64,000 nt of DNA, from positions 1 to 64,000 of the forward strand of contig NZ_NPDZ01000002.1 of assembly GCF_002811875.1 (NCBI RefSeq), read 5' to 3'. The notes under the pieces are model-generated. The model was not told the DNA's origin. It saw only the letters and a list, made by a program, of their open reading frames with translations, and did no database searches. Position 1 is the first letter of the stretch. Each line of letters begins with the position of its first letter. Positions 7,576 through 18,254 of this stretch are shown here, piece by piece. Both the position numbers and the translations under genes were made by a program. The stretch is from Leptospira perolatii. Its GTDB lineage: Bacteria; Spirochaetota; Leptospiria; Leptospirales; Leptospiraceae.

Positions 7576-10500
7576 CTACATATTTCGCCGGTACTGGCCA
7601 CCTACTTCGTACAAGGATTGAGTAATTTGTCCTAAGGAAGCAACTTTTACTGTCTCCAGCAGCTGAGAAAAGATATTTTCGTTCGAGGAGCAAACACTTT
7701 GCAATTTTTTCAAGGAGTCCTTGATTCTTGATTGGTTTCTAAACTGAAATTGCTCCAGATTTGTGATTTGAATTTTCTTTTCTTGTTCGGTAGATCGGAT
7801 TACTTCTGCGGGAAGTACGGTAGGAGATCCGTCTTTTCCGAGGAAGGTATTGACACCTATCACAGGAATTTCTCCGGTATGTTTTAGATGTTCATAATAT
7901 AAGGATTCTTCTTGGATCTTATTTCTTTGGTACATCCTTTCCATTGCACCTAGAACTCCTCCTCTTTCTCCAAGCCTTTTGAATTCCGTCAACACCGCGC
8001 TTTCTACTAAATCGGTCAGCTCTTCGATAATAAAGGAGCCTTGTAAAGGGTTCTCATTCTTTGCAAGGCCGAGTTCTCGGTTGATAATCATTTGGATTGC
8101 GACGGCCCTTCTTACTGAATCTTCGGTAGGAGTCGTGATTGCTTCGTCGAATGCATTCGTGTGAAGACTATTGCAATTGTCGTAAATTGCGTATAATGCT
8201 TGTAAGGTGGTTCGGATATCGTTGAAGTCGATTTCCTGCGCGTGAAGAGAACGTCCGGATGTTTGTATGTGATATTTTAGAAGTTGGGAACGCTCATTTG
8301 CTCCATACTTATGTTTTAAAGTTTTGGCCCAAATTCTTCTCGCAACCCTGCCGATAACAGCATACTCCGGATCGATTCCATTGGAAAAAAAGAAAGAAAG
8401 GTTAGGGGCAAAGTCATCGATCTTCATGCCTCTGGATAAGTAGTATTCCAGGTAAGTGAATCCGTTCGCTAATGTAAAAGCAACTTGAGTGATCGGATTT
8501 GCACCCGCTTCCGCTATATGATATCCGGAGATTGATACTGAATAAAAGTTTCTTACCTTATTTTCTATAAAATACTCTTGGATATCTCCCATCATTCTCA
8601 GGGCAAACTCGGTGGAAAAAATGCATGTGTTTTGGGCTTGGTCTTCTTTGAGGATATCTGCTTGGATCGTACCTCTTACTTTGGCCAAAGTGTCTTTTTT
8701 GATTTTTTCATACACTTCTTGGTCCAAGACTTGGTCGCCGGAAATTCCGAGCAGTAGCAACCCTAAGGAATCATTGCCTTTAGGAATTTCTCCATGGTAT
8801 TTCGGTGGTTGCATTCCAATTTTAGAATATAGGGAATTAATCCGAGATGTAATTTCTTCTGTCTTGCCTTGGCTCTTAATATGTTTTTCGCAAGCTTGAT
8901 CAATTGCGGTAGTGAGAAAAAATGCAAGCATCATCGGAGCTGGACCGTTGATCGTCATAGAAACGGAGGTAGAAGGGTTGCATAAGTCGAATCCTGAGTA
9001 GAGCTTCTTTGCATCGTCTAAGGTAGCGACGCTTACTCCTGAATTTCCTATTTTTCCGTAAATATCTGGGCGAACACCGGGATCCTCTCCGTACAGAGTA
9101 ACAGAATCAAATGCAGTGCTTAGTCTTTGTGCCGGCATTCCTAAGCTAAGGTAGTGAAATCTGGAATTTGTCCTTTCAGGTCCTCCTTCCCCTGCAAACA
9201 TCCTAGTCGGATCTTCGCCCGTGCGCTTGAAAGGAAATACTCCTGCGGTATAAGGATACTCCCCGGGAAAATTTTCCTTGTACGACCATCGGACAATTTC
9301 TCCCCAGCTCATAAATTTTGGGACGGATATTTTAGGGATCTTTAATTGACTCAGTGACTCTACGTAATTTTCTACCTTGATTTCCTTGTCGCGGACCTTA
9401 TAGGTAAAGTATTCCGATTGGTACTCGGAACTTTTCTTTTTCCAATTCTCTAGAATCAGTTTCGTATCTGCGTGAAGCTTGGGTTCTAGTTCTTCTATCT
9501 CAGTTTCAATATCTAAAGTGCTCTTGCCTTTGCTCTTTAGAACTTCGTAGGAACTCCTCAGATTATAAATCGATTCCGCTATGCGGGCTTGAGATTCGAC
9601 GAACTGATCGTTTTTCTCACACTCTTCTACAATTTCGGATAAATACCGTGTTCTTTCCGGAGGAATGATATGATTTTTCCGACTCGGTTCCAGGTTTTCC
9701 GGAAAAGAGGAACTCCATCCTAATTGCAGTTTTTTATCCAAGGCACCAATAATCGCGAGATACAATCTGCTGGCTCCTGGATCGTTGAATTGAGATGCTA
9801 TCGTCCCAAATACAGGCATAGAATCGACCGAAGCCTCGAACAATTTACGAGACCTTTGGTATTGTTTCTTTACATCTTTGAGGGCATCTGCTGCGCCACG
9901 CTTGTCGCATTTGTTGATCGCAATAATATCCGCGAAGTCTAACATATCAATTTTTTCTAATTGAGTTGCGGCTCCAAATTCCGGAGTCATTACGTATAAG
10001 GATAAGTCCGCAACCTCGGTAATCTCGGAATCACTCTGACCGATTCCGGCTGTTTCAACCAAAATCAAATCGAATTCTGCGCTTTTCAGGACCTCCAAAC
10101 TCTTTTTTACGTTTCGATTGAGAGCCACATTTGCTTCTCGGGTAGCAAAGGATCTCATATAAACTCTCGGATTAAAGATGGAGTTCATTCTGATTCTGTC
10201 CCCGAGAAGGGCTCCGCCAGTCTTCCTCTTGGAGGGATCCACGGAAATTACTGCGATTGTCTTTTCGGGAAAGTCCTGCAAGAATCTTCGTACTATTTCG
10301 TCCGTAAGAGATGATTTTCCCGCTCCACCGGTTCCGGTGATCCCGAGCACCGGGACTTTTTTTCGAGGACTTGGAAAATCAAATTTTTGCTTAATATTCG
10401 GTGGAATATCTTCTCCAAAAGTATTCTCTATTAATGTAATGGATTGTGCAATTGCTATCGGATTTCTGGTAAGAAGCGAGGAATGCAAATCTCCGTTGAA

Positions 10501-10950
10501 CCTCATCGGTGGTACGAAATCTGCTTTGCTCAGTAGATCGTTGATCATCCCTTGCAAACCCAAAGATCTTCCATCATCCGGAGAATATATTTTTGTGACT
10601 CCGTAAGCCTCTAGTTCGGAGATTTCACTCGGCAAAATGGTTCCGCCGCCACCTCCGAATACTTTGATATGCCCGGCTCCCCTTTCTCTTAGAAGGTCTA
10701 TCATGTATTTGAAATATTCGATATGGCCACCTTGGTAACTCGTGACTGCAATTCCCTGGGCATCCTCTTGGATGGCGCATTCTACAATTTCCTGCACCGA
10801 GCGATTGTGTCCTAGATGTATCACTTCCGCTCCGGAAGATTGTAAAATTCTCCTCATGATATTTATAGATGCATCGTGTCCGTCGAACAAGGAAGCAGCT
10901 GTAACAAAACGGAGAGTATGTTTTGGCTTATATAACGTTTCTGTAATCAT
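7576..10950 (-). CDS. icmF: Fused isobutyryl-CoA mutase / G-protein chaperone (IcmF)
   Basis: 1124 aa, matching the length and domain order of IcmF: B12-binding domain (about 12-140; DGHD with lower-axial His25, TSYQGG, FGGGGG), MeaB-like GTPase (about 200-400; P-loop [12 protein letters not shown] at 203-214, ETAGIGQ, NKCDKRG at 346-352), a linker, and the TIM-barrel mutase domain from about 560 ([39 protein letters not shown]). It interconverts isobutyryl-CoA and n-butyryl-CoA, or related branched acyl-CoAs, with adenosylcobalamin; the G domain loads and protects the cofactor. It begins 38 nt after the acyltransferase gene and is probably co-transcribed with it. No B12 riboswitch is visible. 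Substrate choice (isobutyryl versus pivalyl/isovaleryl) cannot be fixed by eye. Confidence 0.92.
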   Translation of the reverse strand: MITETLYKPKHTLRFVTAASLFDGHDASINIMRRILQSSGAEVIHLGHNRSVQEIVECAIQEDAQGIAVTSYQGGHIEYFKYMIDLLRERGAGHIKVFGGGGGTILPSEISELEAYGVTKIYSPDDGRSLGLQGMINDLLSKADFVPPMRFNGDLHSSLLTRNPIAIAQSITLIENTFGEDIPPNIKQKFDFPSPRKKVPVLGITGTGGAGKSSLTDEIVRRFLQDFPEKTIAVISVDPSKRKTGGALLGDRIRMNSIFNPRVYMRSFATREANVALNRNVKKSLEVLKSAEFDLILVETAGIGQSDSEITEVADLSLYVMTPEFGAATQLEKIDMLDFADIIAINKCDKRGAADALKDVKKQYQRSRKLFEASVDSMPVFGTIASQFNDPGASRLYLAIIGALDKKLQLGWSSSFPENLEPSRKNHIIPPERTRYLSEIVEECEKNDQFVESQARIAESIYNLRSSYEVLKSKGKSTLDIETEIEELEPKLHADTKLILENWKKKSSEYQSEYFTYKVRDKEIKVENYVESLSQLKIPKISVPKFMSWGEIVRWSYKENFPGEYPYTAGVFPFKRTGEDPTRMFAGEGGPERTNSRFHYLSLGMPAQRLSTAFDSVTLYGEDPGVRPDIYGKIGNSGVSVATLDDAKKLYSGFDLCNPSTSVSMTINGPAPMMLAFFLTTAIDQACEKHIKSQGKTEEITSRINSLYSKIGMQPPKYHGEIPKGNDSLGLLLLGISGDQVLDQEVYEKIKKDTLAKVRGTIQADILKEDQAQNTCIFSTEFALRMMGDIQEYFIENKVRNFYSVSISGYHIAEAGANPITQVAFTLANGFTYLEYYLSRGMKIDDFAPNLSFFFSNGIDPEYAVIGRVARRIWAKTLKHKYGANERSQLLKYHIQTSGRSLHAQEIDFNDIRTTLQALYAIYDNCNSLHTNAFDEAITTPTEDSVRRAVAIQMIINRELGLAKNENPLQGSFIIEELTDLVESAVLTEFKRLGERGGVLGAMERMYQRNKIQEESLYYEHLKHTGEIPVIGVNTFLGKDGSPTVLPAEVIRSTEQEKKIQITNLEQFQFRNQSRIKDSLKKLQSVCSSNENIFSQLLETVKVASLGQITQSLYEVGGQYRRNM

Positions 10951-10988
10951 TTCAAATTCCGTAAAAGTTCTCTGAGATCGGTCTGGTT

Positions 10989-11804
10989 TTAAAGCGGATC
11001 ATTTTGATTTCCTCCGACCAGTTCCTGGACTCTTTGTTCGAGTTCTTCGGTTAACAATTTAGCAGCCCTTTTTAAGGGGCCTTGTGGAAAGGATTCCGGA
11101 AAAATCGGTTTTCCAATTCGATAAAGGATCTTTGTGCGAAATGCCCTTCCGCTCAGAAAGGTTTCTGGCTTCATCATTTTCCACGCGCCGCGAATTCCGC
11201 TTGGAATGATCGGGACTCCTGCTCGGATTGCAATTTTTGCAGTCAAAGCTTTGAAGGAACCCATGCTGCCATCTTCTGTTCTGGTGCCTTCGGGATAGAC
11301 AGATATAAGTTCGCCACTTTTTACGAGATCGACCATATAATCTTCTAACGACTCGTAGTACTTTGCTGCAGACTTGGCATCGGTAACATTATGAGATCTT
11401 AATATAGGATATCCTCCCCAATTTAGAAGAGTCTTGCCTTGATAACTTCCGATTAAATTAAGTGCTGTTACGATTGTGGTTCGAACTAGGCTTAGAGGAA
11501 AAAATTTAAAAGGGGAATTCTCTCCATCCAAGAGTTCCACAAGAGTTTCTTGGGGATGAAAAAGTTCATACTTGCCTAAATAAATTATTTTTCGTTCTAC
11601 AGATGTTCCCTGTACAATTACGTCCAGATTGTCTGTATGGTTGGAGACGATTACACCGCCTCCGTCTTTCGGTACATTTTCGGTACCCTCTACTTCTACA
11701 TCGTAGATCAGATGTAAAAGGTTCTTTAGAAATAGTTTGGCGTAGTCTCTTGGAATCAAGAAGAGACTATCCAGCTCTCCTATTTCAGGAGTTTGCTTGT
11801 CCAT
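10989..11804 (-). CDS. 1-acyl-sn-glycerol-3-phosphate acyltransferase (PlsC family)
   Basis: 271 aa. The acyltransferase motif NHTDNLD gives the catalytic His56 and Asp61 in H-x4-D spacing. The glycerophosphate-binding motif is [11 protein letters not shown] near 168, followed by [23 protein letters not shown]. These are the conserved blocks of the PlsC/LPLAT superfamily that acylates lysophosphatidic acid at the membrane surface. The protein lacks a strong transmembrane helix and is slightly longer than typical PlsC. It is upstream of icmF on the same strand, 38 nt apart. The acceptor could be another lysolipid. Confidence 0.85.
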   Translation of the reverse strand: MDKQTPEIGELDSLFLIPRDYAKLFLKNLLHLIYDVEVEGTENVPKDGGGVIVSNHTDNLDVIVQGTSVERKIIYLGKYELFHPQETLVELLDGENSPFKFFPLSLVRTTIVTALNLIGSYQGKTLLNWGGYPILRSHNVTDAKSAAKYYESLEDYMVDLVKSGELISVYPEGTRTEDGSMGSFKALTAKIAIRAGVPIIPSGIRGAWKMMKPETFLSGRAFRTKILYRIGKPIFPESFPQGPLKRAAKLLTEELEQRVQELVGGNQNDPL

Positions 11805-12104
11805 TTAGGATCCTTTCCCGCGGATTTATATATTTACTTAGATTCATGGTATCGACCGTAGACTAATGAATCAACTTAGTTTTTTGTCGGGCGAATGTCC
11901 GATATCTCTGGAAAGAAATTATTATTAATCAAATGTTCTATAATGGATACGTGAATTGCCATTCCAAGTTTATGAAAACGCCGTTCACTTAACATGCAAA
12001 ATAGTAAGAGAATAGATTCTTTTCGTATTCGTTTCATCGATTCTAGTACTCTTAGTTTCGAGAAAAACCTTTGCAGGCTAGATAATCTTTTCTAAGTTAG
12101 CTGG
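11805..12104. other. Intergenic region between divergent plsC-like and PAP2 genes
   Basis: 300 bp without a convincing gene. It holds a short hairpin (tcgggc gaat gtccga, about 11887-11902) and an isolated tataat at 11939-11944 without a recognisable -35. Promoters for both flanking genes should lie here, but I cannot place them with confidence. Confidence 0.4.
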
Positions 12105-13082
12105 ATGAACTGGCAAAATCCGATTCTCAGAGATTTTCTTTTTAGCGAAGATGTTTTACGCTCTTTGCATGTTCCAATTCTTGAACCGGTTCTCGGTCCT
12201 TTAACTGTTCTCTTTCATTATTTAGGGACTTACTTTTTCTTTATGGCGATCGTTTCCGCTATTTATATATGCGTGGATCGTAAAGTAGGGATGAGGCTGG
12301 CGATCGGGCTTATGATCTCTGGAATCCTGAACGGCGCTTGCAAAGCATACTTCGGATATCCAAGACCATCTGATCTTCCTTACTCAGGCTTTTTAGGAGT
12401 TTCGGAAAGTTCTTTCGGATTTCCATCGGGGCACGTACAAACTTCTGTAGTTCTTTACGGAACTATGTTGATTCATTTTCGCGCGACTCTTGTGAAAGTA
12501 ATTTGTGCTTTTATTTTAGCATACATGCCTTTTGCACGAATGTATGCCGGATTACACTACTTAGGCGACGTACTAGGAGGTGCAGTCCTGGGGGCGATTC
12601 TACTGTTTGGGATCGAGGTTTGGTTTCGAAAGGATCCTTCTCTTTTGGAGCCGAGTTTTTTGGGAGGGGTCGAAGTTTCCAGGAAAAGGATTCGATCCTA
12701 CTCTTTACTTTGGATTGCGGCTACGATTCCTAGTATACTTTTGATCGAGGAATCCCATTCGGAGGGACCGACCCTAAAATCCTTAGAGCAGGTGGTTTCT
12801 TCGGCAGGATCCTTAGCCGGTTTCGGAATAGGTGTGCTTTTTTTAAAGAAAAATGAGTTTGATTGGCATAGGACCTCTTCTCCCTATTCGAATCTGGTTC
12901 GAATCGCGACCGTTGCTTTGGGAATTTTCCTGTTTTACTTCGTGCTAGGGCAGATCGTGAAATCTCTTTTCCCGGAAAATCAGGTTGCCAGATACCTTAG
13001 GTACGCGATCGTTTGCTTCTATATAAGTTATCTCTCTCCCTTAGTTCTTAAAAGAATGAACGGAGGAATTCACTTGCAGTAA
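12105..13082 (+). CDS. PAP2-family membrane phosphatase
   Basis: 325 aa with about eight membrane segments. The three phosphatase motifs are present: KAYFGYPRP (KxxxxxxRP), FPSGH, and the R-x5-H-x3-D type ARMYAGLHYLGDV. PAP2 enzymes dephosphorylate lipid phosphates such as phosphatidate or undecaprenyl pyrophosphate outside the inner membrane. A C-terminal region of about 150 residues adds more helices than a minimal PAP2 enzyme. It is the first gene of an operon with the flippase-like gene 3 nt downstream, which suggests recycling of a lipid carrier or lipid remodelling linked to polysaccharide export. Confidence 0.88.
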   Translation: MNWQNPILRDFLFSEDVLRSLHVPILEPVLGPLTVLFHYLGTYFFFMAIVSAIYICVDRKVGMRLAIGLMISGILNGACKAYFGYPRPSDLPYSGFLGVSESSFGFPSGHVQTSVVLYGTMLIHFRATLVKVICAFILAYMPFARMYAGLHYLGDVLGGAVLGAILLFGIEVWFRKDPSLLEPSFLGGVEVSRKRIRSYSLLWIAATIPSILLIEESHSEGPTLKSLEQVVSSAGSLAGFGIGVLFLKKNEFDWHRTSSPYSNLVRIATVALGIFLFYFVLGQIVKSLFPENQVARYLRYAIVCFYISYLSPLVLKRMNGGIHLQ

Positions 13083-13085
13083 AGA

Positions 13086-14381
13086 ATGTCCCGAGTCGGC
13101 GAATCGCTAAAAGTATTTCCGGGGGCCTTGCACCGCCTCCGAACCTCGGGATTTCTACGCTCCTCTTTTTCTGTCAGCCTTTCAAAGGTCATTTCCTCAG
13201 GTCTCAATCTACTTTTTACAATCTATGCGGTTAATATTCTAAGTAAAAACGAGAACGGTCTTTTCCAATATTACTCTGAATTTCTTCCAGTGATGCTTGC
13301 CGTAGCTGAATTCGGGCTACCGGCGGCGCTAGTGAAGTACCTTTCTCCAGTGATTGAAAATAAGAAGAAAGTCGGAATACTCATGGCATCTTCTTTTTGG
13401 ATCAAGTTAGCTGCATTTGGAGTGCTCGCCTTGGGCAGCACCGCCGCTGCACTTGCCCTGAAAGAAAGTGCTTTAGTAACTTTTTTGTTGGTCTTCGGGA
13501 GCTTTGTACTTTCGTTCAACACTTTCTTTGAAAGTGTTTTCGTTTCTTTTGGACAATATACTTCTTTGTCCCTTTGGTATCCATTGCCGAACTTGATTCG
13601 TCTTTTGATTTTGTATTCTGCAGACCAGCTTTCGAATAACGCATTAAATCATCTTGATATACTCGCAATTTTTTCGACCTCTCCTGTGTTCACTCTGGTA
13701 CTGTTTTTCTTTTTGTTCCCAAGAGAAAAATTGCATTGGAATGGACCCAACGAAGAGGTGAAGGCCCAGATCAGCGAGCTGACTTCGTTTAATCGGTACG
13801 CTTTTTTGGCTTCCGTTTTTGCGATCGGCTCTGACAGACTCGAATTATTTTTTCTGAACCAGTACCAAAGTCACGATGCGGTCGCTGAATACGGCACAGC
13901 TCTCAAACTTTTCAGCGGCTTTGTGATTTTGTTTTCGGTTTTGAATTCGATGATTTATCCGAAACTTTCTAGATTGGTGGATAGTCCGGAATTTCCTAAA
14001 TTTCTCCGACATACAATGCTGCTATCCGTCGGAATGGCGCTGTTGCTCGCACCTGGTGGATTTTTGGGAGACTGGATATTTTCGATTTTATTTAAGGGGA
14101 AATACCCGGAATCTGTCCCCGTTTTTCAGCTTCTGTATCCAAACTATCTTCTCCAGCTCGTATTTTCTCCTTTGGGAATGGCCTTGTTTGCGATGGGCCA
14201 GCCTAGGATGCTCGCGTTACTTGCTTTGATCCGATTAGCTTTCGGGCTCGTACTTGATAATATTCTGATTCCTGAATATGGGACAATGGGAGCAGCAAGC
14301 GCCTTTTTCCTCGGTCAAATTCCGTCTTGGTTGATTCTGAGCGGTTACTTTTTGGCTTTCTATCGGCCTTCGCTCAAGTGA
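13086..14381 (+). CDS. Polysaccharide/lipid flippase-like membrane protein (MOP superfamily)
   Basis: 431 aa with about 12 hydrophobic segments and the layout of Wzx-type exporters in the MOP superfamily (SKVISSGLNLLFTIYAVNIL at the start; FNRYAFLASVFAIGSDRLEL and DAVAEYGTALKLFSG in the middle). Such proteins flip lipid-linked sugar units across the inner membrane. It starts 3 nt after the PAP2 gene and its stop overlaps the next start by 4 nt (GTGA), so the three genes are one operon. The transported substrate is unknown. Confidence 0.8.
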   Translation: MSRVGESLKVFPGALHRLRTSGFLRSSFSVSLSKVISSGLNLLFTIYAVNILSKNENGLFQYYSEFLPVMLAVAEFGLPAALVKYLSPVIENKKKVGILMASSFWIKLAAFGVLALGSTAAALALKESALVTFLLVFGSFVLSFNTFFESVFVSFGQYTSLSLWYPLPNLIRLLILYSADQLSNNALNHLDILAIFSTSPVFTLVLFFFLFPREKLHWNGPNEEVKAQISELTSFNRYAFLASVFAIGSDRLELFFLNQYQSHDAVAEYGTALKLFSGFVILFSVLNSMIYPKLSRLVDSPEFPKFLRHTMLLSVGMALLLAPGGFLGDWIFSILFKGKYPESVPVFQLLYPNYLLQLVFSPLGMALFAMGQPRMLALLALIRLAFGLVLDNILIPEYGTMGAASAFFLGQIPSWLILSGYFLAFYRPSLK

Positions 14382-15841
14382 GATTAGGACTTTTTTCCAA
14401 TTTAGTATATTTACTATTTATAATCTATTTTTGCGTTTTGGTGGTGGGTCTACGCGCGGAATCTTATCCGGAATACAGATTGGATGATTCTTCTCTTTTG
14501 CAAGACGGACTTGTGCGCTTGGATTCGGTCGGAAGAGCCGCCAATACTGAAAAAAAGCCGCGTAGATTTTCTGCAGATTCGGGTTTTTACACGTCCCTGT
14601 ATTCTTGGGGAAGAGTGTTTTCCCAAAAGGGGGGAACGAAAGAGGAAGATGCTAGGAAAACTCTCGGAAAAGCCTCGATCAGTCCGGAATTCGGATGGCT
14701 TAGACGAGACGAGAACTCTTTATTTCAGATTTTAGCTTCTCCTGTTTTTTCTTATTTAGAAAAGGTGCAATTAGAAAGAGAGGTAGTGAAGCTTTCTGAC
14801 GGGGAACTTTTGATTTCTATTATATTCCAAAAAGGTGATTTTAAGACCAGAATGGAAGCCGGAAGGGGTTTTCAAAGATTGGATGCAGGTGGCTTTCTAT
14901 TCGCAGGAATCTTAAACTATGGGGAGCTAGGCTGGGAGATTTCCTCTCTGCAACTAAAAGGAAGCCTTTTTGCGGGAGAGTTTCAGTCTAGTCCCGCTTA
15001 TTTGCCGCGCGATAAGACTGAATCGCCTCTCGGAATTCGTGGAGGAGATTTATCTTGGAATCCGAAGTCATTTTTGGAAAAGATTCGATTCTTTTACTAT
15101 CAGTATGGAGAACCAAGGCAAGAAGCAGTAAAAGGGGATTTTTTTAGAGAGTCGGAGCCTTTTCGTCCCTACGGTTTTTTTCGCTACACCGGATCCGAAT
15201 GGTTTGTATCGCCATTACAAAAATTCAGATTGGAAGGATCTGCGTTTCACGTAGAGGGCAGGCGCGAAAACGGAAAGGACAGATTTGATTCTTACAAAAC
15301 CAGGCAATCGACTAACGCATGGTTTGCGACTCTTTCGGCTTCGGTGGAACGGAACTCTTATGTTTTTTTTCTAAGAATGCTCTACACGAGTAAGGATGCG
15401 ACATTTAGAACGGATCAAGATTCTAATGGATATTCCGGGATTCGTACCGACCCGAGAGGTTTTCTCGCTCCTGTTTCGATTTTATTGTTAAGAGACTTTC
15501 ACTCGAAAGAAGAATCTCCTTTTTCGGGAGTGGAAACGGTAAGAAAGCCGATTTATGAATCGTCTAGTTTGCAGTACTATCAAATCGGCGGAAGAAAAGA
15601 TTGGGGAAACGGATGGAGTTCCACGTTAGCCGCTGGATTTTCGATTTCATCGATCGGGAGGGGAGCGGAAATTTTATCTCTGAGTGGTTGGAAAGGAGAG
15701 GCCGGATTTCTTCTAGGTGGTTTAGCCTATGCTTGGGTGCAGCCGGGAGAGGACCAAAAATTTCTTATAGACGAAGTCCATAAAAAGGCACCGATAAGAG
15801 AATACTTTCGTTGGTATTTGAGCGCAGGTCTGACCTTTTAG
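14378..15841 (+). CDS. Exported, probably outer-membrane beta-rich protein, unknown family
   Basis: 487 aa from the GTG at 14378, which overlaps the upstream stop as GTGA. This start gives a clean signal peptide (RLGLFSNLVYLLFIIYFCV, then VVGLRAES), whereas the TTG at 14327 would bury it. The mature protein is rich in aromatic residues and Gly with repeated amphipathic strands (SFLEKIRFFYYQYGEP, WFATLSASVERNSYVFFLRM, YYQIGGRKDWGNGWSSTL) and ends in GLTF, a terminal aromatic residue typical of outer-membrane beta-barrels. I infer a surface or outer-membrane role linked to the PAP2/flippase operon. No named family recognised. Confidence 0.7.
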   Translation: MRLGLFSNLVYLLFIIYFCVLVVGLRAESYPEYRLDDSSLLQDGLVRLDSVGRAANTEKKPRRFSADSGFYTSLYSWGRVFSQKGGTKEEDARKTLGKASISPEFGWLRRDENSLFQILASPVFSYLEKVQLEREVVKLSDGELLISIIFQKGDFKTRMEAGRGFQRLDAGGFLFAGILNYGELGWEISSLQLKGSLFAGEFQSSPAYLPRDKTESPLGIRGGDLSWNPKSFLEKIRFFYYQYGEPRQEAVKGDFFRESEPFRPYGFFRYTGSEWFVSPLQKFRLEGSAFHVEGRRENGKDRFDSYKTRQSTNAWFATLSASVERNSYVFFLRMLYTSKDATFRTDQDSNGYSGIRTDPRGFLAPVSILLLRDFHSKEESPFSGVETVRKPIYESSSLQYYQIGGRKDWGNGWSSTLAAGFSISSIGRGAEILSLSGWKGEAGFLLGGLAYAWVQPGEDQKFLIDEVHKKAPIREYFRWYLSAGLTF

Positions 15842-15869
15842 CGAAAAGGAACCAAACTGAATCCGTATA

Positions 15870-16754
15870 TTATGATTTACGGACCTTTTTGACAAAAGTG
15901 ACTCGATTTCCTTTATCATTATATTCTAAAGAATCTACATTCATTCTGACTAGAAAAATCCCTCTTCCGGAAAGCTGACTCGCGGTCGGGTCGTGAACAG
16001 GGTCAGGAACTCTGTTTAGGTCGAAACCTTCTCCCGCATCCTCTAAAGTGACAATGACTTGGTCGTCGTCGTAGTTTACATCGATCGAAATCCAATCGTC
16101 TTTGCTTTCGCAGATTTTATCTACATAGGCAAAGTAATCCGCTTCCTTGAACATCAGATCCTGCTTTTGTTCGTAGGAAATCTTCGCACTGCCGTGTTCG
16201 ATCGCGTTTCCGATTAGTTCGTAGAGAGCGAGACGCAGCGAAAGTACATCCTCGCTCTGAAGCCCAGGGAGGTGGGAGACAGATCTCAGAATCAAGTGAA
16301 CATATTGATTCAAATTTCCTAATCTAGGAACCAAGGCGAACCTTTGCTTGGATTCCCGGACCTGAAAATAATGCTTATCTACCAGATCTTTTCCGGCATA
16401 AAAAAGATTCCGAAATCGAATCAGAGAATATCGGATCGCTTCCATCCGAAATGGCTTCAGGAAAAAATCAACCGCTCCAAGTCTTAATGCATTGATGGAA
16501 ATTTGAATGTCTTGGTTCCCGGTGATTACGATAAACGGCGTTTCTAATCCTTTTTCTCTGAGCTTGGTAATAAATTCGATCCCGTTCATTCGCGGAAGTC
16601 TGATATCAGTAATGATCAGATCGAATATCTGGGATTCTGCAATTTCCAAGGCCTGTTCAGCAGTCCCAGCCAGAGTGAGATCGTAATCACCGCCAAAAAT
16701 TTCCTGGAAGAGATCCCGAATCACTTCCTCATCATCAACGAAAAGGATTTTCAT
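15870..16754 (-). CDS. Response regulator fused to an anti-sigma-type HATPase domain
   Basis: 294 aa. The receiver domain covers residues 1-120 (acidic pocket DDEE at 7-10, phospho-acceptor Asp in LIITDIRLP near 53, Lys in LKPF near 103). A linker leads to an RsbW-like HATPase_c_2 domain (LRLALYELIGNAIEHGS, then TLEDAGEGFD and GRGIFLVRMNVDS). Such proteins either phosphorylate STAS anti-sigma antagonists or act as phosphorylation-controlled switches. No STAS protein or sigma factor lies next to it. It is convergent with the surface protein gene and downstream of nothing on its strand, so it is probably monocistronic. Confidence 0.85.
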   Translation of the reverse strand: MKILFVDDEEVIRDLFQEIFGGDYDLTLAGTAEQALEIAESQIFDLIITDIRLPRMNGIEFITKLREKGLETPFIVITGNQDIQISINALRLGAVDFFLKPFRMEAIRYSLIRFRNLFYAGKDLVDKHYFQVRESKQRFALVPRLGNLNQYVHLILRSVSHLPGLQSEDVLSLRLALYELIGNAIEHGSAKISYEQKQDLMFKEADYFAYVDKICESKDDWISIDVNYDDDQVIVTLEDAGEGFDLNRVPDPVHDPTASQLSGRGIFLVRMNVDSLEYNDKGNRVTFVKKVRKS

Positions 16755-16808
16755 TAAAAGTTCCGAATCAAAAAAAAACTCGGAAACATGGTATAGTCAA
16801 GGATTTTG

Positions 16809-18254
16809 TCAGTCTATATTGTCTAACTGGTCCAAAGAATATTGAGCTTTGACCCGGTCGTTCAGGTTATTTAGCTCGCTCTTCGTAAAGACGGCGATCT
16901 TATTACCTGAGAATCTAAATACAAAGAATTCTTCTTTCGAATTGGCTAATATACTTTTTAGCCCGTCCACCGAATCTACGGTCTGTCCATTTAAAGATTC
17001 TAGAATAAGTTCCTGAAAATCCTGATAAGAACTGTTTTTTTCGTCCGGAAAAATTCTGGATAATAGTACGATTCTCCGTTTTTCCGGATGCAATTTTCGG
17101 GAAAAACTTTCCGCTATGTACACCAATTTGCGATCGCCGACGGTTTTGTACTTATCTCCGAATTCCTTCAAGTATGCCTGAGTGAGTTCGGTGAACAGCA
17201 TTCCTCCGGATATTAGAAATTTAGGATTTCCTTTACTAGATCTTTCCGGAATTAGAAACGAATCTTCGGAGTACGGTTTTAAATTGTAGCTTACCTCTCT
17301 TTTGCGGCCGTCTCTGAATAGTGTAAGAGTGATTTTTTCTCCTGACGATATCGGTCTGCCGTGCTCTGTAAGAATGAGTTCGTATAAGGCTTGTCTATCT
17401 TTGGATCCTACTGGAACTCCGTTTACTTCTAAGATCGCATCTCCCGGAAAGAGGTTGTGGACCGGGCCAATTCCAGGTAAAACTTCAGAGACGACTGTCC
17501 CAAGAGATCCTCTCGGAAAGTAATAAGATTCTTCGGAGGGAGTAAGGCTTGCGTCCGAAATAAATCCAGGGTGAGGGAAGGGGGAAACCGAAGTGAATCT
17601 GCTCGAGTATAGCCTGCGAAGGACTTCCGAAGAAGCGTTCCAACTCCCGTCCGTAAATCCGCAAAGCTTTCCTCCACCGAAAAGGAACCTTCTGCCGCCT
17701 TCGAATCCTTCTTTTTTCCCATTTCTGGAAAGCGGCAAAATCGCTTTAGAAAAATCTAAACTTGCCCATTCATAAGAAGGAAAGTAATACGAACAACCTT
17801 TGGAACTTCTGGAAGAATCATCCAGAGGAATAATCGGAAATCTTTTTTTCAAGTGAGAGGATTCAGTAGGGAAAACAAGAAGCGCGAGTCCAGTTTCTAT
17901 GTCCACTTTCTGAAAATAGGCCTTTCTACCGACTGCATCGTCCGGATGGATTTCCGCAAAAAGCGGAATATCTCCCGGCTTAAAAAGTGTCACGATTGTA
18001 GATTCATCTATCCGAACCGCGGGAAGTCTTTTTTGAAAAGAGGCTCCCTTTTGAAAAGGGTTTTGGTGAGAGTATTTTTTGTAATGAACCAGTAGAGAAA
18101 ATTCTGGGGCGGATTCCAGACCAGTGAAGAAAAGAAGTATGAAAAAAAGGAAGGAGCTCCTAAAAAATCGGAATTTAGAAAGCTCAGCTCCTGCATGAAA
18201 AAAAGATAATTTAGGGATTCCTGAAATAGTGCTGTAAAAATGGATCCGATTCAT
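16809..18254 (-). CDS. Trypsin/PDZ-like secreted protein lacking the catalytic triad
   Basis: 481 aa with a hydrophobic export segment around 30-48. It parallels its neighbour at 18251-19741 across most of its length: an N-terminal protease-like region, a PDZ-like region ([31 protein letters not shown]), and a second PDZ-like C-terminus ([26 protein letters not shown]). At the three catalytic places the residues differ: [11 protein letters not shown] where TNAHVV stands in the paralogue, [11 protein letters not shown] for DCDLAVLKV, and [11 protein letters not shown] for [12 protein letters not shown] therefore read it as a pseudoprotease. Its start overlaps the upstream stop by 4 nt, so the two proteins are co-expressed and may interact. 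Confidence 0.72.
   Translation of the reverse strand: MNRIHFYSTISGIPKLSFFHAGAELSKFRFFRSSFLFFILLFFTGLESAPEFSLLVHYKKYSHQNPFQKGASFQKRLPAVRIDESTIVTLFKPGDIPLFAEIHPDDAVGRKAYFQKVDIETGLALLVFPTESSHLKKRFPIIPLDDSSRSSKGCSYYFPSYEWASLDFSKAILPLSRNGKKEGFEGGRRFLFGGGKLCGFTDGSWNASSEVLRRLYSSRFTSVSPFPHPGFISDASLTPSEESYYFPRGSLGTVVSEVLPGIGPVHNLFPGDAILEVNGVPVGSKDRQALYELILTEHGRPISSGEKITLTLFRDGRKREVSYNLKPYSEDSFLIPERSSKGNPKFLISGGMLFTELTQAYLKEFGDKYKTVGDRKLVYIAESFSRKLHPEKRRIVLLSRIFPDEKNSSYQDFQELILESLNGQTVDSVDGLKSILANSKEEFFVFRFSGNKIAVFTKSELNNLNDRVKAQYSLDQLDNID

Noticed and set aside
10951..10988. Cobalamin riboswitch upstream of icmF
   Set aside because: Only 38 nt separate icmF from the acyltransferase gene, far too short for a B12 riboswitch, and none is visible before the acyltransferase gene.
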